From: Cavia porcellus
Taxonomy: Eukaryota > Chordata > Mammalia > Rodentia > Caviidae
Assembly: GCF_034190915.1 (NCBI RefSeq)
Contig: NW_026947545.1
Span: 434,001 to 498,000 of the forward strand
Length of the DNA stretch: 64,000 nt
Reading direction: 5' to 3'
This document shows, piece by piece, positions 52,001 through 62,726 of the stretch; position 1 is the first letter of the stretch; each line of letters begins with the position of its first letter. The notes beneath the pieces were generated by a model. That model searched no databases and had not been told where the DNA came from. It worked only from the letters and a program-made list of their open reading frames with translations. A program made the translations under genes and the position numbers.

Positions 52001-52443
52001 ATTACATTCACTAGTAGGAGTGAGAAAAACATCGCGGGGTGGTGCGCATCGTATGGGTGTGTGTTACATTACATTCACTAGTAGGAGTGAGAAAAACATC
52101 GCGGGGTGGTGCGCATTGTATTGATTTGTGTTACATTACATTCACTAGTAGGAGTGAGAAAAACATCGCGGGGTGGTGCGCATTGTATGGCGGTGTGTTA
52201 CATTACATTCACTAGTAGGAGTGAGAAAAACATCACGGGGAGGTGCACATTGTATGGGTGTGTGTTACATTACATTCACTAGTAGGAGTGAGAAAAACAT
52301 CACGGGGTGGTGCGCATTGTATGGGTGTGTGTTACATTACATTCACTAGTAGGAGTGAGAAAAACATCACGGGGTGGTGCGCATTGTATGGGTGTGTGTT
52401 ACATTACATTCACTTGTAGGAGTGAGAAAAACATCACGGGGTG
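49079..52443. repeat. Super-repeat copy 5, then joined to older blocks
   Basis: B starts are 49079, 49423, 49633, 50112, 50322, 50666, 51010, 51354 and 51631, with A counts 3, 1, 5, 1, 3, 3, 3, 2, 10. The first part matches copy 2 at an offset of 10,176 through 50,270, and then continues like the second 898-bp segment (ATCGGCTGGTCTG at 50330, offset 9,001 to 41329). Cassettes at 51010 to 51631 resemble 37125-37746. The ten-A run 51774-52443 replaces the usual 11-unit run and includes a unit with GTATTGATTTGTG near 52120. Confidence 0.89.
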
Positions 52444-54918
52444 GTGTGAATCGGAGGGTCTGAATTAGGATAGGCAGTGACTGGCAATGTAGGATTGAGA
52501 AAAGCACCGCAGGGTGGTCAGCATGGGGAGGTCAGGGAACATGCAGTGGCAATGTAGGATAGGTTTCTGAAAAACATCGCGGGGTGGTGCGCATTGTATG
52601 GGTATGTGTTACATTACATTCACTAGTAGGAGTGAGAAAAACATCACGGGTTGGTGCGCATTGTATGGGTGTGTGTTACATTACATTCAATAGTAGGAGT
52701 GAGAAAAACATCACGGGGTGGTGTGAATCGGAGGGTCTGAATTAGAATAGGCAGTGAGTTTCAATGTAGGATGGAGTAAAGCACCGCTGGATTCTCAGCA
52801 TGGGGAGGTCATTGAACATGCAGTGGCAATGTAGGATATGTTTCTGAAAATCATCGCGGGGTGGTGCGCATTGTATGGGTGTGCGTTACATTACATTCAC
52901 TAGTAGGACTAAGAAAAAAATCACGGGGTGGTGTGAATCGGAGGGTCTGAATTAGGATAGGCAGTGAGTGGCAATATAGGATGGAGAAAAGCACCGCAGG
53001 GTGGTCAGCATGGGGAGGTCAGGGAACATGCAGTGGCAATGTAGGATAGGTTTCTGAAAAACATCGCGCGGTGGTGCGCATTGTATGGGTGTGTGTTACA
53101 TTACATTCACTAGTAGGAGTGAGAAAAACATCACGGGTTGGTGCGCATTGTATGGGTGTGTGTTACATTTCATTCACTAGTAGGAGTGAGAAAAACATCA
53201 CTGGGTGGTGTGAATTGGAGGGTCTGAATTAGAATAGGCAGTGAGTGGCAATGTAGGATGGAGTAAAGCACCACGGGGTGTTCAGCATGGGGAGGTCATT
53301 GAACATGCAGTGGCAATGTAGGATAGGTTTCTGAATATCATCGCGGGGTGGTGCGCATTGTATGGGTGTGTGTTACATTACATTCACTAGTAGGAGTGAG
53401 AAAAACATCACGGGGTGGTTCGCATTGTATGGGTGTGTGTTACATTACATTCACTAGTAGGAGTGAGAAAAACATCACGGGGTGGTGCGCATTGTATGGG
53501 TGTGTGTTACATTACATTCACTAGTAGGAGTGAGAAAAACATCACGGTGTGGTGTGAATCGGAGGGTCTGAATTAGGATAGGCAGTGAGTGGCAATGTAG
53601 GATGGAGAAAAGAACCGCGGGGTGGTCAGCATGGGGAGGTCAGGGAACATGCAGTGGCAATGTAGGATAGGTTTCTGAAAATCATCGCTGGATGGTGCGC
53701 AATGTATGGGTGTGTGTTACATTACATTCACTAGTAGGAGTGAGAAAAACATCACGGGGTGGTGCGCATTGTATGGGTGTGTGTTACATTATATTCAATA
53801 GTAGGAGTGAGAAAAACATCACGGGGTGGTGCGCATTGTATGGGTGTGAGTTACATTACATTCACTAGTAGGAGTGAGAAAAACATCGCGGGGTGGTGCG
53901 CATTGTATGGGTGTGTGTTACATTACATTCACTAGTAGGAGTGAGAAAAACATCACTGGGTGGTGTGAATCGGAGGGACTGAATTAGAATAGGCAGTGAG
54001 TGGCAATGTAGGATGGAGTAAAGCACCATGGGGTGTTCAGCATGGGGAGGTCATTGAACATGCAGTGGCAATGTAGGATAGGTTTCTGAATATTATCGCG
54101 GGGTGGTGCGCATTGTATGGGTGTGTGTTACATTACATTCACTAGTAGGAGTGAGAAAAACATGACGGGGTGGTTCGCATGGTATGGGTGTGTGTGACAT
54201 TACATTCAATAGTAGGAGTGAGAAAAACATTACGGGGTGGTTCGCATTGTATGGGTGTGTGTTACATTACATTCACTAGTAGGAGTTAGAAAAACATCAC
54301 GGGGTGGTGCGCATTGTATGGGTGTGTGTTACATTACATTCACTAGTAGGAGTGAGAAAAACATCACGGTGTGGTGTGAATCGGAGGGTCTGAATTAGGA
54401 TAGGCAGTGAGTGGCAATGTAGGATGGAGAAAAGAACCGCGGGGTGGTCAGCATGGGGAGGTCAGGGAACATGCAGTGGCAATGTAGGATAGGTTTCTGA
54501 AAAACATCGCTGGGTGGTGCACAATGTATGGGTGTGTGTTACATTACATTCACTAGTAGGAGTGAGAAAAACATCACGGGGTGGTGCGCATTGTATGGGT
54601 GTGTGTTACATTATATTCAATAGTAGGAGTGAGAAAAACATCACGGGGTGGTGCGCATTGTATGGGTGTGTGTTACATTACATTCACTAGTAGGAGTGAG
54701 AAAAACATCGCGGGGTGGTGCGCATTGTATGGGTGTGTGTTACATTACATTCACTAGTAGGAGTGAGAAAAACATCGCGGGGTGGTGCGCATTGTATGGG
54801 TGTGTGTTACATTACATTCACTAGTAGGAGTGAGAAAAACATCTCAGGGTGGTGCGCGTTGTATGGGTGTGTGTTATATTACATTCACTAGTAAGAGTGA
54901 GAAAAACATCACGGGGTG
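52444..54918. repeat. Mixed cassettes with 755/822-bp internal duplication
   Basis: B starts are 52444, 52721, 52931, 53208, 53552, 53963 and 54374, with A counts 2, 1, 2, 3, 4, 4, 6. Cassettes 53208 and 53963 share GGAGTAAAGCACCA, GGGTGTTCAGCATG, CATTGAACATG and TCTGAATATYATCGC. Cassettes 53552 and 54374, 822 bases apart, share AAAAGAACCGCGG and CATCGCTGG with GCRCAATGTATGGG. The left part is the counterpart of 32375-33884. Confidence 0.87.
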
Positions 54919-57595
54919 GTGTGAATCGGAGGGTCTGAATTAGGATACGCAGTGAGTGGCAATGTAGGATGGAGAAAAGCACCGCGGGGTGGTCAGCATG
55001 GGGAGGTCAGGGAACATGCAGTGGCAATATAGGACAGGTTTCTGAAAAACATCGCGGGGTAGTGCGCATTGTATGGGTGTGTGTTACATTACATTCACTA
55101 GTAGGAGTGAGAAAAACATCACGGGGTGGTGCGCATTGTATGGGTGTGTGTTACATTACATTCACTAGTAGGAGTGAGAAAAACATCACGGGGTGGTGCC
55201 CATTGTATGGGTGTGTGTTACATTACATTCACTAGTAGGAGTGAGAAAAACATCGCGGGGTGGTGCACATTGTATGGGTGTGTGTTACATTACATTCACT
55301 AGTAGGAGTGAGAAAAAAATCGCGGGGTGGTGCGCATTGTATGGGTGTGTGTTACATTACATTCACTAGTAGGAGTGAGAAAAACATCACGGGGTGGTGC
55401 GCATTGTATGGGTGTGTGTTACATTACATTCACTAGGAGGACTGAGAAAAACATCACGGGGTGGTGTGAATCGGAGGGTCTGAATTAGGATAGGCAGTGA
55501 GTGGCAATGTAGGACGGAGAAAAGCACCGCGTGGTGGTCAGCATGGGGAGGTCACGGAACATGCAGTGGCAATGTAGGATAGGTTTCTGAAAAACACCGC
55601 GGGGTGGTGCGCATTGTATGGGTGTGTGTTACATTACATTCACTAGTAGGAGTGAGAAAAACATCACAGGGTGGTGCGCATTGTATGGGTGTGTGTCACT
55701 TTACATTCACTAGTAGGAGTGAGAAAAACATCACGGGGAGGTGTGAATCGGAGGGTACGAATTAGGATAGGCAGTGAGTGGCGTTGTAGGATGGAGAAAA
55801 GCACCGCGGGGTGGTCAGCATGGGGAGGTCCGGGAACATGCAGTGGCAATGTAGGATAGGTTTCTGAAAAACGTCGCAGGGTGTTGGGCATTGTATGGGT
55901 GTGTGTTACATTACATTCACTAGTAGGAGTGAGAAAAACATTCCGGGGTCGTGTGAATCGGAGGATCTGAATTAGGATAGGCAGTGAGTGGCAATGTAGT
56001 ATGGAGAAAAGCACTGCGGGGTGGTCAGCATGGGGAGGACAGGGAACATGCAGTGGCAATGTAGGATAGGTTTCTGGAAAATCATCGCGGGGTGGTGCAC
56101 ATTGTATGGGTGTGTGTTACATTACATTCACTATTAGGAGTGAGAAAAACATCACGGGGTGGTGCACATTGTATGGGTGTGTGTTACATTACATTCACTA
56201 GTAGGAGTGAGAAAAACATCACGGGGTGGTGCGCATTGTATGGGTGTGTGTTACATTACATTCACTAATAGGAGTGAGACAAACATCTCGGGGTGGTGTT
56301 AATCGGAGAGTCTGAATCTGGATAGGCAGTGAGTGGCAATGTAGGATGGAGAAAAGCATCGCAGGGGGGTCAGCATGGTGAGGTCAGGGAACATGCAGTG
56401 GCAATGTAGGATAGGTTTCTGAAAAACACCGCGGGGTGGTGCGCATTGTATGGGTATGTGTTACATTACCTTCACTAGTAGGAGTGAGAAAAACATCACG
56501 GCGTGGTGTGAATCAGAGGGTCTGAATTAGGATAGGCAGGGAGTGGCAATGTAGGATTGAGAAAAGCACCGCGGGGTGGTCAGCATGGGGAGGTCAGGGA
56601 ACAACCAGTGGCAATGTAGGATAGGTTTCTGAAAAACACCGCGGGGTGGTGCGCATTGTATGGGTGTGTGTTACATTACATTCACTAGTAGGAGTGAGAA
56701 AAACATCTCGGGGAGGTGTGAATCGGAGGGTCTGAATTAGGATAGGCAGTGAGTGGCAATGTAGGATTGAGAAAAGCACCGCGGGGTGGTCACCATGGGG
56801 AGGTCAGGGAACATGCTCTGGCAATGTAGGATAGGTTTCTGAAAAACATCGCGGGGTGGTGCGCATTGTATGGGTGTGTGTTACATTACATTCACTAGTA
56901 GGAGTGAGAAAAACATCACGGTGTGGTGTGCATTGTATGGGTGTGTGTTACATTACATTCACTAGTAGGATTGAGAAAAACTTCACGGGGTGGTGCGCAT
57001 TGTATGGGTGTGTGTTACATTACATTCACGAGTAGGAGTGAGAAAAACATCACGGGGTGGTGCGCATTGTATGGGTGGGTGTTACATTACATTCACTAGT
57101 AGGAGTGAGAAAAACATCACGGGGTGGTGCGCATTGTATGGGTGTGTGTTACATTACATTCACTAGTAGGCGTGAGAAAAACATCACGGAGTGGTGCGCA
57201 TTGTATGGGTGTGTGTTACATTACATTCACTAGTAGGAGTGTGAAAAACATGACAGGGTGGTGCGCATTGTATGGGTGTGTGTTACATTACATTCACTAG
57301 TAGGAGTGAGAAAAACATCACGGGGTGGTGCGCATTGTATGGGTGTGTGTTACATTACATTCACTATTAGGAGTGAGAAAAACATCACGGGGTGGTGCGC
57401 ATTGTATGGGTGTGTGTTACATTACATTCACTAGTAGGAGTGAGAAAAACATCACGGGGTGGTGCGCATTGTATGGGTGTGCGTTACATTACATTCACTA
57501 GTAGGAGAGAGAAAAAGATCACGGGGTGGTACGCATTGTATGGGTGTGTGTTACATTACATTCACTAGTAGGAGTGAGAAAAACATCACGGGGTG
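54919..57595. repeat. Mixed cassettes leading into right-hand super-repeat
   Basis: B starts are 54919, 55464, 55741, 55951, 56296, 56506 and 56716, with A counts 6, 2, 1, 3, 1, 1, 11. The cassette at 56716 is the beta subtype and is followed by an 11-unit A run (56859-57595) with the same order of variants as the 11-unit runs of the super-repeats: GTGTGCATTG, AACTTCACGG, ATTCACGAGTAGG, GGGTGGGTG, AGGCGTGAG, GTGTGAAAAACATGACAGG. Minus-strand open frames of up to 131 codons at 55,664-56,059 are repeat artefacts. Confidence 0.87.
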
Positions 57596-59993
57596 GTGTG
57601 AATCGGAGGGTCAGAATTAGGATAGGCAGTGAGTGGCAACGCAGGATGGAGAAAAGCACCGCGGGGTGATCAGCATGTTGAGGTCAGCGAACATGCAGTG
57701 GCAATGTAGGATAGGTTTCTGAAAAACATCGCGAGGTGGTGCGCATTGTATGGGTGTGTGTTACATTACATTCACTACTAGGAGTGAGAAAAATATCACG
57801 GGGTGGTGCGCATTGTATGGGTGTGTGTTACATTACATTCACTAGTAGGAGTTAGAAAAACATCACGGGGTGGTGCGCATTGTATGGGTGTTTGTTACAT
57901 TACATTCACTACTAGGAGTGAGAAAAACATCACGGGGTGGTGTGAATCGGAGGGTCTGAATTAGGATAGGCAGTGATTGGCAATGTAGGATGGAGAAAAG
58001 CACCGCGGGTTGGTCAGCATGGGGAGGTCCGGGAACATGCAGAGGCAATGTAGGATAGGTTTCTGAAAAACATCGCGGGGTGGTGCGCATTGTATGGGTG
58101 TGTGTTACATTACATTCACTAGTAGGAGTGAGAAAAACATCCCGGGGTGGTGTGAATCGGAGGATCTGAATTAGGATAGGCAGTGAGTGGCAATGTAGGA
58201 TCGAGAAAAGCACTGCGGGGTGGTCAGCATGGGGAGGTCAGGGAACATGCAGTGGCAATGTAGGATAGGTTTCTGGAAAATCATCGCGGGGTGGTGCGCA
58301 TTGTATGGGTGTGTGTTACATTACATTCACTAGTAGGAGTGAGAAAAACGTCACGGGGTAGTGCGCATTTTAGGGGTGTGGGTTACATTACATTCACTAG
58401 TAGGAGTGAGAAAAATATCACGGGGTGGTGCGCATTGTATGGGTGTGTGTTACATTACATTCACTAGTAGGAGTGAGAAAAACATCACGGGGTGGTGTGA
58501 ATCAGAGGGTGTGAATTAGGATAGGCAGTGAGTGGCAATGTAGGATGGAGAAAAGCACCACGGGGTGGTCAGCATGGGGAGGTCAGGGAACATGCAGTGG
58601 CACTGTAGGATAGGTTTCTGAAAAACACCGCGGGGTGGTGCGCATTGTATGGGTGTGTGTTACATTACATTCACTAGTAGGAGTGAGGAAAACATCACGG
58701 GGTGGTGCGCATTGTATGGGTGTGTGTTACATTACATTCACTAGTAGGAGGGAGAAAAACATCACTGGGTGGTGTTAATCGGAGGATCTGAATTTGGATA
58801 GGCAGTGAGTGGCAATGTAGGATGGAGAAAAGCACCACAGGGCGGTCAGCATGGGGAGGTCAGGGAACATGCAGTGGCAATGTAGGATAGGTTTCTGAAA
58901 AACACCGCGGGGTGGTGCGCATTGTATGGGTGTGTGTTACATTACATTCACTAGTAGGAGTGAGAAAAACATCACGGGGTGGTGCGCATTGTATGGGTGT
59001 GTGTTACATTACATTCACTAGTAGGAGTGAGAAAAACATCACGGGGTGGTGCGCATTGTATGGGTGTGTGTTACATTACATTCACTATTAGGAGTGAGAA
59101 AAACATCGCGGAGTGGTGCGCATTGTATGGGTGTGTGTTACATTACATTCACTAGTAGGAGTGAGAGAAACATCACGGGGTGGTGCGCATTGTATGGGTG
59201 TGTGTTACATTACATTCACTAGTAGGAGTGAGAAAAACATCGCGGGGTGGTGCGCATTGTATGGGTGTGTGTTATATTACATTCACTAGTAGGAGTGAGA
59301 AAAACATCACGGGGTGGTGCGCATTGTATGGGTGTGTGTTACATTACATTCACTAGTAGGAGTGAGAAAAACCTCGCGGGGTGGTGTGAATCTGAGGGTC
59401 TGAATTAGGATAGGCAGTGAGTGGCAATGTAGGATGGAGAAAAGCACCGCGGGGTGGTCACCATGGGGAGGTCAGGGAACATGCAGTGGCAATGTAGGAT
59501 AGGTTTCTGAAAAACATCGCCAAGTGGTGCGCATTGTATGGTTGTGTAACTTTACATTCACTAGTAGGCGTGAGAAAAACATCACGGGGTGGTGCGCATT
59601 GTATGGGTGTGTGTTACATTACATTCACTAGTAGGAGTGTGAAAAACATGACAGGGTGGTGCGCATTGTATGGGTGTGTGTTACATTACATTCACTAGTA
59701 GGAGTGAGAAAAACATCACGGGGTGGTGCGCATTGTATGGGTGTGTGTTACATTACATTCACTATTAGGAGTGAGAAAAACATCACGGGGTGGTGCGCAT
59801 TGTATGGGTGTGTGTTACATTACATTCACTAGTAGGAGTGAGAAAAACATCACGGGGTGGTGCGCATTGTATGGGTGTGCGTTACATTACATTCACTAGT
59901 AGGAGAGAGAAAAAGATCACGGGGTAGTACGCATTGTATGGGTGTGTGTTACATTACATTCACTAGTAGGAGTGAGAAAAACATCACGGGGTG
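57596..59993. repeat. Right-hand super-repeat copy 1 (2,398 bp)
   Basis: It starts at an alpha cassette. B starts are 57596, 57940, 58150, 58495, 58772 and 59384, with A counts 3, 1, 3, 2, 7, 7. All six recur in the next copy; the first five at an offset of exactly 2,398. Marks include CAGTGATTGGCAATG, ATGCAGAGGCAATG, GGATCGAGAAAAGC, TTTTAGGGGTGTGGG, GGCACTGTAGG and, near 59533, the shortened GTATGGTTGTGTAACTTTAC. The alpha cassette followed by three A units, the first with ACTACTAGG, is shared with the 35-50 kb super-repeat. Confidence 0.93.
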
Positions 59994-62726
59994 GTGTGAA
60001 TCGGAGGGTCAGAATTAGGATAGGCAGTGAGTGGCAACGTAGGATGGAGAAAAGCACCGCGGGGTGATCAGCATGTTGAGGTCAGCGAACATGCAGTGGC
60101 AATGTAGGATAGGTTTCTGAAAAACATCGCGAGGTGGTGCGCATTGTATGGGTGTGTGTTACATTACATTCACTACTAGGAGTGAGAAAAATATCACGGG
60201 GTGGTGCGCATTGTATGGGTGTGTGTTACATTACATTCACTAGTAGGAGTTAGAAAAACATCACGGGGTGGTGCGCATTGTATGGGTGTTTGTTACATTA
60301 CATTCACTACTAGGAGTGAGAAAAACATCACGGGGTGGTGTGAATCGGAGGGTCTGAATTAGGATAGGCAGTGATTGGCAATGTAGGATGGAGAAAAGCA
60401 CCGCGGGTTGGTCAGCATGGGGAGGTCCGGGAACATGCAGAGGCAATGTAGGATAGGTTTCTGAAAAACATCGCGGGGTGGTGCGCATTGTATGGGTGTG
60501 TGTTACATTACATTCACTAGTAGGAGTGAGAAAAACATCCCGGGGTGGTGTGAATCGGAGGATCTGAATTAGGATAGGCAGTGAGTGGCAATGTAGGATC
60601 GAGAAAAGCACTGCGGGGTGGTCAGCATGGGGAGGTCAGGGAACATGCAGTGGCAATGTAGGATAGGTTTCTGGAAAATCATCGCGGGGTGGTGCGCATT
60701 GTATGGGTGTGTGTTACATTACATTCACTAGTAGGAGTGAGAAAAACGTCACGGGGTAGTGCGCATTTTAGGGGTGTGGGTTACATTACATTCACTAGTA
60801 GGAGTGAGAAAAATATCACGGGGTGGTGCGCATTGTATGGGTGTGTGTTACATTACATTCACTAGTAGGAGTGAGAAAAACATCACGGGGTGGTGTGAAT
60901 CAGAGGGTGTGAATTAGGATAGGCAGTGAGTGGCAATGTAGGATGGAGAAAAGCACCACGGGGTGGTCAGCATGGGGAGGTCAGGGAACATGCAGTGGCA
61001 CTGTAGGATAGGTTTCTGAAAAACACCGCGGGGTGGTGCGCATTGTATGGGTGTGTGTTACATTACATTCACTAGTAGGAGTGAGGAAAACATCACGGGG
61101 TGGTGCGCATTGTATGGGTGTGTGTTACATTACATTCACTAGTAGGAGGGAGAAAAACATCACTGGGTGGTGTTAATCGGAGGGTCTGAATTTGGATAGG
61201 CAGTGAGTGGCAATGTAGGATGGAGAAAAGCACCACAGGGCGGTCAGCATGGGGAGGTCAGGGAACATGCAGTGGCAATGTAGGATAGGTTTCTGAAAAA
61301 CACCGCGGGGTGGTGCGCATTGTATGGGTGTGTGTTACATTACATTCACTAGTAGGAGTGAGAAAAACATCACGGGGTGGTGCGCATTGTATGGGTGTGT
61401 GTTACATTACATTCACTAGTAGGAGTGAGAAAAACATCACGGGGTGCTGCGCATTGTATGGGTGTGTGTTACATTACATTCACTATTAGGAGTGAGAAAA
61501 ACATCGCGGAGTGGTGCGCATTGTATGGGTGTGTGTTACATTACATTCACTAGTAGGAGTGAGAGAAACATCACGAGGTGGTGCGCATTGTATGGGTGTG
61601 TGTTACATTACATTCACTAGTAGGAGTGAGAAAAACATCGCGGGGTGGTGCGCATTGTATGGGTGTGTGTTATATTACATTCACTAGTAGGAGTGAGAAA
61701 AACATCACGGGGTGGTGCGCATTGTATGGGTGTGTGTTACATTACATTCACTAGTAGGAGTGAGAAAAACATCACGGGGTGCTGCGCATTGTATGGGTGT
61801 GTGTTACATTACATTCACTATTAGGAGTGAGAAAAACATCGCGGAGTGGTGCGCATTGTATGGGTGTGTGTTACATTACATTCACTAGTAGGAGTGAGAG
61901 AAACATCACGGGGTGGTGCGCATTGTATGGGTGTGTGTTACATTACATTCACTAGTAGGAGTGAGAAAAACATCGCGGGGTGGTGGGCATTGTATGGGTG
62001 TGTGTTATATTACATTCACTAGTAGGAGTGAGAAAAACATCACGGGGTGGTGCGCATTGTATGGGTGTGTGTTACATTACATTCACTAGTAGGTGTGAGA
62101 AAAACCTCGCGGGGTGGTGTGAATCTGAGGGTCTGAATTAGGATAGGCAGTGAGTGGCAATGTAGGATGGAGAAAAGCACCGCGGGGTGGTCACCATGGG
62201 GAGGTCAGGGAACATGCAGTGGCAATGTAGGATAGGTTTCTGAAAAACATCGCCAAGTGGTGCGCATTGTATGGTTGTGTAACTTTACATTCACTAGTAG
62301 GCGTGAGAAAAACATCACGGGGTGGTGCGCATTGTATGGGTGTGTGTTACATTACATTCACTAGTAGGAGTGTGAAAAACATGACAGGGTGGTGCGCATT
62401 GTATGGGTGTGTGTTACATTACATTCACTAGTAGGAGTGAGAAAAACATCACGGGGTGGTGCGCATTGTATGGGTGTGTGTTACATTACATTCACTATTA
62501 GGAGTGAGAAAAACATCACGGGGTGGTGCGCATTGTATGGGTGTGTGTTACATTACATTCACTAGTAGGAGTGAGAAAAACATCACGGGGTGGTGCGCAT
62601 TGTATGGGTGTGCGTTACATTACATTCACTAGTAGGAGAGAGAAAAAGATCACGGGGTGGTACGCATTGTATTGGTGTGTGTTACATTACATTCACTAGT
62701 AGGAGTGAGAAAAACATCACGGGGTG
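59994..62726. repeat. Right-hand super-repeat copy 2 (2,733 bp)
   Basis: B starts are 59994, 60338, 60548, 60893, 61170 and 62117, with A counts 3, 1, 3, 2, 12, 7. It is 335 bases longer than copy 1, exactly five A units, all in the run before 62117. Otherwise the order of variants is the same, including the AACTTTAC unit near 62280. The B2 cassettes with TCCGGG remove the minus-strand stop and create the 116-codon frames. Confidence 0.93.
61447..62116. repeat. Nested duplication of five A units (2 x 335 bp)
   Basis: Two adjacent 335-base segments, 61447-61781 and 61782-62116, repeat the same five-unit order. The marks in each are GGGGTGCTGCGC at the start, ACTATTAGG, CATCGCGGAGTGG, GAGTGAGAGAAAC, a CATCGCGGGG unit, and GTGTTATATTAC. 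Only one set is present in copy 1 (59049-59383). This fits a single unequal exchange of five monomers after the 2.4-kb super-repeat had already duplicated. Confidence 0.93.

Noticed and set aside
55664..56059. Longest minus-strand open frame, 131 codons
   Set aside because: It covers two B-A cassettes whose B2 stop is removed by TCCGGG. The same peptide pieces recur dozens of times in the array, so it is a repeat artefact.
59525..59560. Possible junction with foreign DNA at GTATGGTTGTGTAACTTTAC
   Set aside because: It is a locally altered A unit, slightly shortened, present again near 62280 with normal A and B units on both sides.
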